Assembly: GCA_030068075.1 (NCBI GenBank)
Contig: CM057826.1
Location: forward strand, 117,390,746-117,454,745
DNA length: 64,000 nt
Reading direction: 5' to 3'
Source: Paguma larvata
Taxonomy: Eukaryota > Chordata > Mammalia > Carnivora > Viverridae
The translations under genes were made by a program, and so were the position numbers. The notes under the pieces are model-generated. The model had not been told where the DNA came from and made no database searches. It was given only the letters and a program-made list of their open reading frames with translations. Shown here piece by piece: positions 23,022 to 34,199 of the stretch (position 1 is the first letter of the stretch; the number at the start of each line of letters is the position of its first letter).

Positions 23022-25280
23022 CCAGTGTTTAAAACAGCAAGAACCAAAGATTCCAAATAGTGGCATTCTCTAAGCTAGTACAATTCTAATAAAAATTTTA
23101 CAAAAACACCCAAGCCCCTTCCTCGAACTAAAAGGTTCTTTTGACTTAGCCAGCAAGGGAAAACAGTTTGTTTTTTCAAAGCTGTTGGCTCTGATAATGA
23201 ATAAAAAAGAGCTCCTTGGAGCATCTACACCTCTGTGCACGAAATGTATAGGACTTCAACTTATTCTCAAGCAAATACACTAGGCCTCCACATTTCTTAC
23301 TTATTTTTCACCAAGGCCTGCCCTACTGGAGAACAAGACAAACTTTCCTCTCAAACTGTAAAAGAACTCATCTCTCTGAATGTCTAGATTCTAAATACTT
23401 GGTTCTAAAACATCTAGGGAAGGTGAAAATAAAGATTTTAGTATTACTCATCAAGTGCCAATTGGGTGAGTGTTTTTTGAAGAACATTATGGTCTCTTCC
23501 TACCAGAATTCAAAGGCAATAATAAAGGAGAAGATATTTCATTTTACTCACAAATACATAGATCGTATGCCACCACACATACTGTACAGGAGAGACTAGA
23601 TACTCCAGGAATTTCTTCTCTATATGATATGGGAGAAATAAGACATAGAAACAGAATTTCCTTCCTCCACGGGTTAAGAAAGAATCTATATACACACTGA
23701 ACATCATCTTAGACCTTGGTAAAGTCTCTGGGTATCCTAGACATTCATTCCAAAAATGAGGCTCACCCATATACACTTAATACCTAAATTTTTCTTAGGC
23801 ACAGAACACTTAAGGAACAGGAAAACAAGTTTTTCTACCGTTAGCCTAAATGGGTATAAGAATCATGAATATATAACTCTCACAATAAACATCAAAAAAC
23901 CAAAGAGTTGTGGATTCTGCTCACAGCTTTAATCACATGGTAGAGGGACTCCAAATGGAGTAAGCTAGAGAGAGAGAGACAGAGAGACAGAGTGTGTGTG
24001 TGTGTGTACAATCCTCACACAAATGGTTAATTCAAAAGCTCATTTCCCAGGTATATTTATGTAAAAAAAAAATACTATTTATGTAAAAATATTATTTATG
24101 TGAATTAGTGATCTTTTATCTCACCTATGATGATTATGTAAAAATGGTCCAGAAAATCAGGGACATCGCATTTAGACTAAAGCACACCTTTTCAGTCTCT
24201 CTAAAAAGTTAAAAAAACAAAACAAAAAAACCTTCTAATGTTTAGAGTCTAAAGATATTCCCACCTTATTTCCTAGGTAAAAAGTACATGTGTTTTAGGT
24301 TCCTATCTCATCAGTTTCCATTGAAAGGATAAAAAAAAAAAGTCTTCCATAACCACAAGAGTGAGGTGCTCCAGAGACTCTCCCCATAACTGCCTACTCA
24401 AATAAAATTGTGTCCCACTTTGGCTTAGAAGTTACTTATAGTGAAATTCAAAGATACACCCATTCAAGGGACTACCTCCCTTACATCCCACACACTTTTT
24501 GTCAAAGCAAAATACTGGAATGAAATATACGAAGGTTTTAAATCTAAATGAACCCCTGTTCAGACATGGTAAGACAATGGTAGAATGGCGAGACAATGCA
24601 CTAACTGTATTCAGCAACTCACAAATAGTTTCTTATTCCTCTCATATACAACAGCCAGGATAGTTGTACACAGAGAAATCTCTGTACTTTAACACCAAGA
24701 TCAGAGGTTAAAATAATTGGTCATAGGGGAATGAACCAGGCACCTTAGAACCAAAACAGAATACTCTGAGCACTTAGAACAATAGCCATAAAGGAACATT
24801 ACTATATCCAAGCCACGGTCAAGAGAAAAAAGTACCTACATAAAATATCTTCTTTTTCCCTAGAGCCCAAAAGATAATGATGCCTTCCATCCCAGGTTGC
24901 TCAGACCTCAAAAGGCACAGTTAAGAGTTAAAAAGAAATGAAGGATCTAATCCTTAATCTCTGCAAAACTGTCCAGTGTTTCACCTTCCCCAAGCCTAAA
25001 AATCTACAGACTTCATCTACCTAGCTATTCTGAAGCTCAAAGATGCACTGGAATTTCCTTTTCCTGCGTAACTTCACAAAAGGTCCCAGGTGAAAGGCTC
25101 GCGTGCTTTTTCAGGGTAAAAGCATGGAGCGTCTCCATACTGATGTTTCAAACGAAAAAAGGAAATTAAGAACTCTTCTTACATACACAGGTGAGGCCTA
25201 AGGCAAGTATATGTCAGACGACTCTCAACTTCGGGGACGAGTATATAGTGGAAATGCTCTATCAGTTAGCAAACCCGGTT
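23022..25280. other. repeat-poor intron next to exon 1
   Basis: 2.2 kb without any SINE or L1, in contrast to the rest of the intron. A (GA)n(TG)n microsatellite sits at 23,965-24,007 and a CT-rich run at 25,283-25,322. Frames of 66-88 codons around 23,400-23,780 on both strands match nothing known. Possibly conserved regulatory DNA. Confidence 0.5.
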
Positions 25281-25661
25281 TCTCTGTCTCAGTCTCTCCC
25301 TCTCTCTGTCTCGCTCTCTCTCAGTACCAAGGGCAGGGACTCTGGCAAGACCCCGCCCCCCCATCTCCAAAGCGGGGTGGGCGGGAGGTAGCCAGAGGAG
25401 TCCTTGTTCCCGCGCGAAGCTTGGAGACCAAAGGACTCCCCATTGTGGGTCTAGGGATGGTGACGGGAACCGGTCCGGCTCGAGCCGCCGGCTGAAGAGT
25501 AAGCTGAGGGCGCACTAGGCCCGCACCGCTGCCTCTGCCGCCATGGAGCCGATCGCTGTCAAAGAACGCCGGGGAAGAGAGAAGGTGGCCCCGACCCTGT
25601 GCTGGCCCAAAGAGAATTCATGCCTCACACCGTATGGGAGGCGGGGGTCCTGGAAGCGTAC

Positions 25662-25952
25662 CTCGGACACCTCGTCCTCGTCGCTGCCAGAGGCACCACC
25701 TCCACCCCCGGTCCTCAGCACCGCCGCCGCCAACTTGAAATCCAGCGCCGCGTCCCCTCCGGCCGCACCGCTGCCGCCGCCACCGACTCCAGGCGCGGGC
25801 CCGGCCTCCCCAAAGAGTCTCACGGTGCGAATCCCCAGCCCGACCCCTCCCGGCGGAGGCGGCTCCGAGGCCCCGGCTGGGGCGGATCGCGGAGCCACCG
25901 AGTCCAGGTCCTCCTCAAAGGAGGTGCCGCCGCCTCCGCCATCGGTCAGCAT
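25662..25952 (-). CDS. ANKHD1: ANKHD1 first coding exon
   Basis: ANKHD1 (MASK1) is a large scaffold with two ankyrin-repeat blocks and a KH RNA-binding domain. It is linked to the Hippo co-activator YAP and to JAK/STAT signalling. Only the N-terminal exon is here: 97 codons. Residues 1-20 read MLTDGGGGGTSFEEDLDSVA and match human ANKHD1 with few changes. A Pro run follows at 31-34, then IRTVRLFGEAGPAPGV, a Gly-rich run at about 55-66, DAALDFKLAAAVLRT at 67-81, Gly again at 82-86, and the acidic end SDEDEVSE. The donor is GAG|GTACGC. The ATG (25952-25950) lies in a GCGAACCATGC context; the frame also runs open upstream with a GTG, but the human start is at this Met. Ankyrin repeats begin in later exons outside the window. 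Confidence 0.95.
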
Positions 25953-26154
25953 GGTTCGCACGCGGAGCCGGAGACGCTGCCGAGTCACCCGCAGCCACCG
26001 CCGCCGCCGATCCCGGGAACGAGAGGAACAGCAGGAGGAAGAAGCTTCTCCTTCCCCCCCGTCCCAGCAGCGCCACTAACTTCTCACTGCCTAACCTGCT
26101 GCTTCCCGCCCCTCACACTCGCCACTGGCTGCAGCTCCCCAGCGGCTGCAGATC

Positions 26155-26456
26155 ATTGGATAAGTCGACCCGTCGCTCAGGCTCTTCGTCACGCGCCGCT
26201 TGCTGGCTCGCGGCCCCCAAGCTGCGTTGACCCGCGCAGGCCTAGGCGGTTGCGAACACCCGCCTCCTAGTCCCCACGCGCCGACTTCCGGTCTTTTTCT
26301 ACGTCTATTGGTCAGCCTCTGTAACCATCGCGTCACGACCTTAAAGTGGATTAGTTGGCCTTGTGGTCAGTCACGGTGACCCCTGACAATGGGAGGCTTC
26401 ATTGGCGCCATAAAGTGTCGATCACTTTGTCACAGGACGTCGCGTGGTACAATTGG
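26155..26456 (-). promoter_or_regulatory. ANKHD1: CCAAT-box cluster, ANKHD1 promoter
   Basis: Four CCAAT pentamers on the minus strand at 26155-26159, 26307-26311, 26401-26405 and 26452-26456, each ATTGG on the plus strand. An ETS-type CCGGAAGT (minus, 26284-26291) and a TGACG half-site (26331-26335) lie among them. NF-Y, ETS and CREB sites are typical of CpG-island promoters; occupancy is inferred. This places the ANKHD1 start near 26,000-26,150. Confidence 0.6.
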
Positions 26457-26639
26457 CAGGCAATAGTACCATTCATCCCGCCCCCATCTGAGGTGACGGG
26501 AAAGGGTTGGGGAATTTCCACTTCTGATTAAAATGACGGCTGAGGTGACGACCCGCAACAATTAGTGAGATTTAGAGTAGAATTCGCCCTGAGCTTGGTG
26601 AGGCTCATACGTCGAGGATGCAAGAGGCGCAGAGGTTAC

Positions 26640-26810
26640 CAAGCTCCCACCTGTCGCTCTCCGCCAGACGCTGAGACTGCGGCCGGAGAATTGCTGCACG
26701 GGGATTGGAGGAATGAAGCAATCAGTCTCATCTAGTCCCCACCTTCCTGACAGTCCCTGGTTGGCGGAGAGGAGCGTCAGTCACTAGAGCGGTCGCCACC
26801 TCTGGGACAG
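26640..26810 (+). ncRNA. possible first exon of a divergent non-coding transcript
   Basis: A strong consensus donor, CAG|GTGAGA, sits at 26810/26811 on the plus strand inside the CpG island, pointing away from ANKHD1. The preceding ~170 bases are GC-rich with no long conserved frame. Many CpG-island promoters make spliced divergent RNAs; that is the basis of the call. The 5' end is a guess and no acceptor was identified. Confidence 0.25.
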
Positions 26811-27194
26811 GTGAGATTGTGTAACCTATCTGCCGCTGGCTCTTTGGGAGGGGGTAGGGGGCTGGGACAGACGAGGGGACAGGGCCGTTCCTGCTTGGCG
26901 CCTCCTGCCTTTCTGAGTGGAACCCAGCGCGTGGAGCTGAGGGGACGAGAAGGACTGCTTGGGATGGCCGCCCCGGGGCGATTCGGCCAGCCCGCGTGCG
27001 GAGACGTGGCTGGGCGCGGCGGTTCTGCAACCTACGGGCGGGATGGCCCCGCGGGGCCACCTTCTCTTGCCGGAGGAAGGCGGCGGGCCTGAGGGCTGGA
27101 CAGCGCCATGCCTCAGTACTGGGAACTGTCCCACGAAGGATGGTGGGAAGGCCGCTAACAGCTCGGGGGGAATTGGACCAAAGGGCCGAAAGCG

Positions 27195-27405
27195 GTGGTT
27201 AAGAGTGTATGCTCTGGAGCAGTTTCCAGTTCTGGTGCCGCCCCTTATTTGCTATGTGATCTACGAGCGTCTGGTGTTTAATCTGTGTGCCTTTCGGTTC
27301 GTTCATCTGTAAAATGGGACTATTATGAGTACGTCCCTCTTTGCCTCGTTGTTACGAAAACATTAGAAAGCCAACTAACAGAGGCCCTTAGCAAAGTGCC
27401 AAACT
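27195..27405 (+). repeat. MIR
   Basis: GGTGGTTAAGAGTGTATGCT, CGTTCATCTGTAAAATGGGA and CCCTTAGCAAAGTGCC are in MIR order, at the edge of the CpG island. Confidence 0.88.
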
Positions 27406-29334
27406 TAAAGCCTCATAGTTACTCTTCCTTCAGGAGTCTCCCACCTCCCCCTGGGTCCTGCCAACCAAACTAATTCTTGTCAGATCTTGGTGATGTAAAA
27501 CAAGCTAGCTAAGGCGGGAGCTGGGTGGGGATGGCGGAGGTATTCCCTCCCCCCTACCCTCAGGTCTGTCTCTACTTCTGTTATCTCTATCTCTATCCGT
27601 CTATCTCCTTTGTCAATCAAGACGGGTTTTTAAAAACGCACGCTTCAACTAATCCTATGATCAAAGATCACCAGAAGTTTGGTTTGGTGAAGTTTGGATG
27701 GCACATGCCCTTTGACCCAGAGAAAATCTATATGACTTAGGTTGGCTCAAAGCAAAAGATCTGGCAGTCTTGCCACTCTTAACAAAGGGCCGTGTATATC
27801 TTGAGCGTGCAATTTTTAATATTTCACCTCCCTCGAAATTGGAATCTGATAGTTCTATAACGAATATAACAATTTTTAAAAAATTGATTCTGCCAAACAT
27901 TTATTTAAAGAACATTTTGAAGATTGTGAACATTTCGTTGGCTTGATAATTGCTAATTTTGGCATTTCACATGCAAAAAAAGGGGGGGGGAGGGAGTGTT
28001 TTCTGTAAGCAGAATATGTTAGGTGAATGTTCTTCCTAGATAATAAGTTGTAGGAAACGGAAAGAACTCTCGTACCTTTTCTACAAAACTATTTTGATAG
28101 AAATGCCATGTGTCCTGTCTTTAGTTAGAATTTGTGGAACTTAATTAACTTGTTTCCTTGGTGCTGTTGAAATTTTCAAGGCATGTGTGACTAGGTCACA
28201 ACCCAAACTAATAGCACCAAGCACCAACGAAAGAAACCCAGCTCTGCCCAACCCACTTCAAAGCTGGATTATCCAGAATTGGTATGGATACATCCTTAGG
28301 CAAAAACAGGTATTGACTGGTGCAACATTACAAAGGAACTGCTTGTCATTCCTACCATTAATACAAAAATAATTTCTGATGCAACTCCCTGAACAAACTC
28401 ATTAAATTCTTTGAACACATGTAATGAATCTGAGGAACAGAGAGAAAGGAAATCTGTGCATTTTCCCCGATATATGTGAGAGAGAAACATACACTCTCTA
28501 CTTACTGCCTAGCCATCAACGCTGAGTATAGCCAGGAAAATACGACTGAGCAATAATCTTTGTTTCACCTGCATCTTTACCTGAGACACTTGTTATCAGG
28601 AGTTTGACAACTGAATAATCAGTCAGTTTAGGAACAACAATCTCCTGGATTTTGGTGACTGCTATTACTGAGACTGTATTAATTATGAATTTAATATTTC
28701 TATATATGCAGCATTGTGTGGCATTACAAAAGTGAAAAATAATTGAGAAATCATCACTATATCAAGTAATGCATTAGGTGAATATATCGAGTCACACTCA
28801 AAGTATTCAATGCAAAATATCAGTAAGAATAATATGAATTAGTGGGTAACATTGGTTTTGATATGTTTCTTAAGATGATATTTGCTATTAAAAGAAAAAA
28901 TACACTCATTTTCAAGTGATAAATAAATAGCAAAATTCCTCTTTAAAGTGTATATATTTGCTAGAAATGAGCATTAGAATAAAATGTTTTCCTCCAAAAA
29001 AAAACCAGTGGTAGTATTTATTAGATTGTAGCTGTAGTGTGTTCCGAAGCATTCTTTTCCTTTTGACCATTTTTCAGACAGATGAGGAAAAGGCAAAAGG
29101 AGAAACTGTATATCCCAAGGATTTTTAAAGCTTCTGAGGTAATTAAAGTCTTCATTTCTTGTAAGAAACATGAGCTTGACAAATGCACTTGTAGATACAG
29201 GGACTTAAGCTACTTTAGCTGTAGTTTTTTCATGTGCAACTTGCATTCTCTCAAGACTTTTATTTAATTTCTATATGTCAGCGCATCTCCATTCAGCCCA
29301 TCTATATAAGGAAAAAAGTTAACTAACAAATTTG
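27406..29334. other. repeat-poor flank of the ANKHD1 CpG island
   Basis: 1.9 kb with no SINE or L1 recognised and no credible coding frame. A G8 run lies at about 27,981. Together with 23.0-25.3 kb it makes a SINE-free block of over 6 kb around the promoter. Confidence 0.5.
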
Positions 29335-29760
29335 TTGTATTTGAATGCAATGTCATTTAACTGTTACAATAAACTTATCAAGACTTCACGCATTTTATTT
29401 TATTTATTGTTTTTAATGTTGATTTATTTTTGAGAGAGAGAGACAAAGTGGGAGAGAGGAAGGGGCAGAGAGAGAGGGAGAAACAGAATCCAAAGCAGGC
29501 TCCAGGCTCAGAGCTGTCAGCACAGAGCCTGATGCAGGGCTTGAACCTGTGAACTGTGAGATCATGACCTGAGCTGAAGTCGGATGCTTAACAACGGAGC
29601 CACCCAGGCGCCCCAAGATTTCACCCATTTTATAGATGAGGAAGTTGAAACTCCAAAAAGGTTAAGTAACTTACCACAGCTTATAAGACCAATATATGGA
29701 AAGGTTAGGATTTGAATTTATTTCTGACTGATCTCAAAATCCATGCTCTTCCCACACTAT
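29335..29760 (-). repeat. MIR split by a SINE
   Basis: ATTTAACTGTTACAATAAAC before and CATTTTATAGATGAGGAAGT after the SINE are consecutive parts of antisense MIR. Confidence 0.8.
29398..29614 (-). mobile_element. CAN SINE in MIR
   Basis: Ends GAGCCACCCAGGCGCCCC. AAGACTTCACGCATTTTA / AAGATTTCACCCATTTTA flanks it. Confidence 0.95.
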
Positions 29761-29984
29761 ATCACATTGATCCCTTGGTACCCTCAAGGGCAGAGGAACT
29801 TCATCAGTCAGATAAACTGACATAATAATCCAACTATTGTATCTTTCTTATAGACCTGCTAATTAGCACTTAGGTGGATTTATCCCTGACTGCCACCAAA
29901 TTTAGTATCTTTTTCTTTTTAAATGGCAACATTTAATTTAAAGCACCTTCTGGTTTTTCCAACTACATTGTTAATTTCTTAGAC

Positions 29985-30470
29985 CATATAATTTCACATT
30001 AAGAAATCTGAATAGTTAATATATTCACATGGCTCAAATCTCAAAAAGATTCAAAAAGAATTTTAAAAATACAGTGAAAGGAATCATTTTACTTTGCCCA
30101 TGAAACACCCAGATCCTCTCTCATAAGCAAACCATTTTATTAGCTTTTAAATATTCTTCTAGAGATTTTTATATACCTAAGTAGTTTCATACATGTCAAT
30201 TTATTTTTTCCCTCTTAAACGCAAATGGTAGCATACTACTATACATGCTTCTTTATTTACTTTTCTCACCTGATTTATTCCAGAGATATTTCATGTTAGT
30301 GTATAAAGAGCTCTGTCATTCTTGTTTACTACTTCATAGTATTCTGTTTACATGATAATGTTGAACATATAGATTGTTTACTTTTTCCCCTTAACAAACA
30401 ATGCTACAGGTGTGTAACTTTCTAACCTACTGTCCGTCCTCCAGTAAGTGCTGTGCACATATTAATTTAA
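29985..30470 (-). mobile_element. L1 3' end fragment
   Basis: Antisense L1 3' UTR type: TTCATAGTATTCTGTTTACA and TAACAAACAATGCTACAGG are characteristic. Confidence 0.65.
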
Positions 30471-30499
30471 TTGAAAAGTCATAAAATTGCAACTAAAGG

Positions 30500-30712
30500 G
30501 GTCCCTGGGGGGCTCAGTCTGACTCTTGATTTCGGCTCCGGTCATGATCCCCCGGGTCATGGGATTGAACCCCCCCCCATGCTGAGTGTGGAGCCTGCTT
30601 GGGATTCTCTCTCTCTGTCTCTCCCCCTCTGTGTCTCTCCCTGACCCTACTTACTCTCTTTCTAGCTCCCTCTCTCAAAAATGAAATAAAATCAATAAAA
30701 ATAAAAATAAAT
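30500..30712 (+). mobile_element. CAN SINE
   Basis: Head GGGGTCCCTGGGGGGCTCAG with a missing A-box portion. Tail AAATGAAATAAAATCAATAA. Confidence 0.9.
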
Positions 30713-30803
30713 TTCAATGAGAATGAAGGCAACTATTTATTTGAGCTATAGTTGAATACATCTGTAAGATGGATGTCTAGTGACATCCAGAAAGTGGGCA
30801 TTT

Positions 30804-31013
30804 TTTTTTAATTTTAATGTTTATTTATTTTTGAGAGAGAAAGGGAGGCAGATGTGAGCAGAGGAGGGGCAAAGAGAGAAGGAGGCACAGAATCCGAAGC
30901 AGGCTCCAAGCTCTGAACTGTCAGCACAGAGCCCGATGCAGAGCGGGCTCATGAACTACGAGATCATGACCTGAGCTGAAGTCAGACATTCAGCTGAGTC
31001 ATCCAGGTGCCCC
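30804..31013 (-). mobile_element. CAN SINE
   Basis: Ends GTCATCCAGGTGCCCC. AGAAAGTGGGCAT / AGAAGTGGGCAT flanks it. Confidence 0.93.
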
Positions 31014-31508
31014 AGAAGTGGGCATATTTTAAAAAATAAAGAGCTGTGCCTGCAGCTGGACTATCACACCACACAGCCTAAGAAAAATTACCAAAAAAAA
31101 AATAAATTACCAAATTATTCAGAAAGTTGCCTAGAATTTATTCTGTTACTGAACTTACCCTTCCTGAAAAGGGACTATATAATATATACTCACAAAAAAA
31201 AAATACCTGCTTACCTCCTAAAAGTTCTATCCTTACCACCTGCCCAACAAGAATGAAGCCAGTAAATGATGTCGGTCCATTTGATTATACACCTTTCGTG
31301 CCAGGGATAGTTTTTTTTTCAAACTTCTAAAACTAATGAGTATATAAATACCTGTCGTGGTGGAATCATTCAGGTTCTCAACAAAGGTGAGACGATGGAG
31401 AAATACCACGTCTACTTCAGTTGACTGGCATACTTCTAAATGTGACACTGTGCTCTTAGACCTAGATAGTTTGTCCAATTGACCTTTAACTTTAAAGGTA
31501 CATACCTT
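31014..31508. other. intergenic, nothing recognised
   Basis: No repeat or coding signal identified. Confidence 0.35.
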
Positions 31509-31731
31509 GGGGCGCCTGGGTGGCTCAGTCGGTTGGGCAGCCGACTTTGGCTCAGGTCATGATCTCATGGTCTGTGAGTTCGAGCCCCACGTCGGGCTCT
31601 GTGCCGACGGCTCAGAGCCTGGAGCTTGCTTCAGATTCTGTGTCTCCCTCTCTCTCTGCCCTCCCCCTGCTCACATTCTGTCTCTATGTCTCTCAAAAAT
31701 AAATAAACATTAAAAAAAAATTTTTTTTTAA
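31509..31731 (+). mobile_element. CAN SINE, near consensus
   Basis: GGGCGCCTGGGTGGCTCAG head. Exact 15-base duplication AAAGGTACATACCTT at 31,494 and 31,732: a young insertion. Confidence 0.96.
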
Positions 31732-32009
31732 AAGGTACATACCTTAAGAAGCATTTCATTACAAAATGTAGTCATCACTTCAAATATCATGCACACAGAA
31801 AAAATATGGTCAGTTACATGTAAAAACCGAGATTAATAGTAATTATCTCTGAGTAACGGAATTATACAAAGATGTAGAAATTCTTTATCTTTTTTGAATG
31901 TTTCTATTTTACAGGCTTTTCTTTTTTTAGCTTTTCCATAGTTAACATGTTTTTTGTGTAATAAAAACTTAAGTATTTAAAATAAATAAACCTATATCAA
32001 ATTTTGCAA
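31732..32009. other. intergenic, nothing firmly recognised
   Basis: AT-rich. The TTCTTTATCTTTTTTGAATG...TTTACAGGC segment could be an L1 3' end, but I cannot place it. Confidence 0.3.
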
Positions 32010-32765
32010 TTTTCTCATCTGTTCATTCAACCAACATTTATTCATTTCCTGCTATTTGCATGGCACTGCGCCAAGTGCTTTAGAGAAAACGTAAAAGAAA
32101 GAAAACAAAGATTTAATGTACTTTCTTTCAACTGTGCTGATGCATATATACTCATTGACTGATGGTTAAGTAGATAAAATGCACATGATATAATAGAGAA
32201 CAGAAAGACAAATTCAAGACAGGATAACAAACTATTTTGTAGTGTTGACTAGGTAGGTAGTAAAAGAGAAATTAAAATGGAGTAAGTTTATTTAGGATAA
32301 AGCTCGATTATGACCATTTTGAGCTGGGATAATGACTGAGGGAAATAAAAGAGGTAGAGCATTCCAAATGGAAAAAGTGATGGGAATGATGACAAAGAAG
32401 TCCAAGTCTTCAAATTGTATGTCAGGATGGTAAAACGACTAACTTGTACCATCCAGAGAAAACAAAATAGGGATTAAGGAGAAATTCGCCTAAAGAAATC
32501 TTAAATCCTGGACTCGGCTTTACATTTGGTTCAATAGGGCACCCACCATCATCCTTGAAAAGCAAAGTTATCAAGATAAAAGTCGTTAAGGGACGATTAC
32601 AATTGTGTTTTGTTTTGGTTGCAGTGCATGGGTTTTGTTAGAACAAGGAAATGCTGGAGTCTGGGAAACAAGCAGGGCTGCTGTTGAGCTTAGTCCAGGT
32701 GTGAGGTAATGAAGGCCTAGGTCAGGGGAGTGCCTGATAGATTAAGTAAAATGTACTATCAGCAA
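32010..32765 (-). repeat. LINE2 3' end
   Basis: Antisense L2: TTCATTCAACCAACATTTAT, GGCACTGCGCCAAGTGCTTT, GGTAGAGCATTCCAAATGGA. Decays toward the right. Confidence 0.8.
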
Positions 32766-32893
32766 TCATCGAAAATCAGCATGACTTGGTGCCTGGTTAA
32801 ATGTGGGGAGCAGTAGTATAAAAACAAAGGTCCTCCAGAAAAATCGATACAGACTTTCTAAAGAGAAATGTGGCATTATGTATCAAGATCCTT

Positions 32894-33001
32894 TCTTGAT
32901 AGGCACTTGGCTCAGTTGGTAGAGCATCTAACTCTTGATCTCAGGGTCGTGAGTTCTAGCCGCACTCTGGGCAGAGTTTACTAAACAAAAATTTTTTTTT
33001 A
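32894..33001 (+). mobile_element. short CAN SINE
   Basis: GGCTCAGTTGGTAGAGCATC, then the B box GGGTCGTGAGTTCTAGCC; close to a tRNA-Lys gene but followed by a short A-rich tail. Confidence 0.85.
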
Positions 33002-33009
33002 ATATCGTT

Positions 33010-33671
33010 TCTTTAAGTTTTTATTCTCATCTATTAGAATGGCTAAAATCCAAATAACTGACAATACCAATTGCTGGTGAGGATGCAAAGCAAAAAGAGC
33101 TCATTTACTACTGGTAAGAACGCAAAATCTTACAACCATGTTCGAAGAGAGTTTACGAAGCTAAATATAGTCTTACCGTATAATCCATAGTTGCAACCCT
33201 AGGTACTTACCCCCTAAGTGGATAACGTATCCACATAAAATTCTGCGTGTGAATGTTTATAGCAGTTTTATTGACAATCGCCAAGATGTGGAAGCAACCA
33301 ACGTATCCTTTGATAGGTGAATGAATAAACAAATTGTGTTATCATCATACAATGGAATACTATTGAATAATAAAAAAAAATGAGCTATCAAACTATGCAA
33401 AGATATAGATGTATTTTAAATGCATATTGCTTGGTAAAAGAAGCCAGTCTAAAAAGGCTGCATACTGTATGAATCTATTTATATGACATTCTGGAAAAGG
33501 AGAATGGTAAACAGATCAATGCCAGGGATTGGAGTGGGGGAAGGGTTGAACAGGTGAAGCACAGGGACTTTCAGATTGGTAACATTCTGTATGATACTGT
33601 ATTTTGTATGGAAATATAATAGTGGATACATGACGCTATGCATTTGTGAAAACTCATAGACTTTATAGTAC
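33010..33671 (+). mobile_element. L1 3' end
   Basis: L1 order kept: AGAATGGCTAAAATCCAAAT, GGTGAATGAATAAACAAATT, CATACAATGGAATACTATTG, GTATGAATCTATTTATATGA. Confidence 0.85.
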
Positions 33672-33684
33672 AAAGAGTGAACTT

Positions 33685-33797
33685 TTTAATTTTTTTACTT
33701 TTATTTTAAATAGGCTCCACACCCAATGTGGGGCTTGAACTCATGACCCTGAGATCAAGAATCTCATGCTCTACTAACTGAGCCAGCCAGGTGCCCC
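33685..33797 (-). mobile_element. short CAN SINE
   Basis: Ends GAGCCAGCCAGGTGCCCC. AAGAGTGAACTT duplicated at 33,673 and 33,798. Confidence 0.92.
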
Positions 33798-34199
33798 AAG
33801 AGTGAACTTAACGTATGAAAAAAATGTTTTCAGTTATTTAGTAGGCTAGGATATGTCAGAATGGAATGCCTGTGATGACAAAAATATAAATAATTGTATC
33901 ACAAATGTCTGAAACAACTTCAGTGAAGGGAATGGAAGAAAAGATAACTGACCTATGTAAGTATGGAAAGCAGTTGTCACTCTAAGACTAAGGGCAAAAG
34001 GAATAGTACATAAGCACTGTACAATAGTTGATTAAGTTAGGTTACCCTGGGGATGTGTGTTAAGAGTTCTAAAACCATGTATGTGTATTGGAATTGAATA
34101 ATTATGGTAATGGCTGGCAGTTTCTTTCTCACTGTGGAGTGGGTGATTATAGATAAGCGAGGGTTGGAGGCTAGAATGATCTGTGTGGTAATGGATTAG
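33798..34199. other. intergenic, nothing recognised
   Basis: No coding signal. May be decayed L1 upstream of the next element. Confidence 0.3.

Larger units (their letters stand above)
1..25661 (-). other. ANKHD1: ANKHD1 intron 1 (3' part missing)
   Basis: Begins at the GTACGC donor at 25,661. No sequence resembling ANKHD1 exon 2 or any ankyrin repeat was recognised on the minus strand down to base 1, so the intron exceeds 25.6 kb. About two thirds of it is interspersed repeat, listed separately. Absence of exon 2 rests on reading by eye, so a very short exon could be missed. Confidence 0.8.
25340..27190. promoter_or_regulatory. CpG island over the ANKHD1 promoter
   Basis: The only long GC-rich, CpG-dense stretch in the window. 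It covers ANKHD1 exon 1, its 5' UTR and about 1.2 kb beyond. It holds CCG/GGC runs (25,680-26,020), CCAAT, ETS and CRE-like sites (26,150-26,560) and a second GC-rich block (26,830-27,180). No SINE or L1 lies inside. Boundaries are by eye. Confidence 0.85.

Noticed and set aside
1..25661. ANKHD1 exon 2 or further exons inside the window
   Set aside because: No minus-strand segment resembling the following ANKHD1 residues or ankyrin repeats was found by eye.
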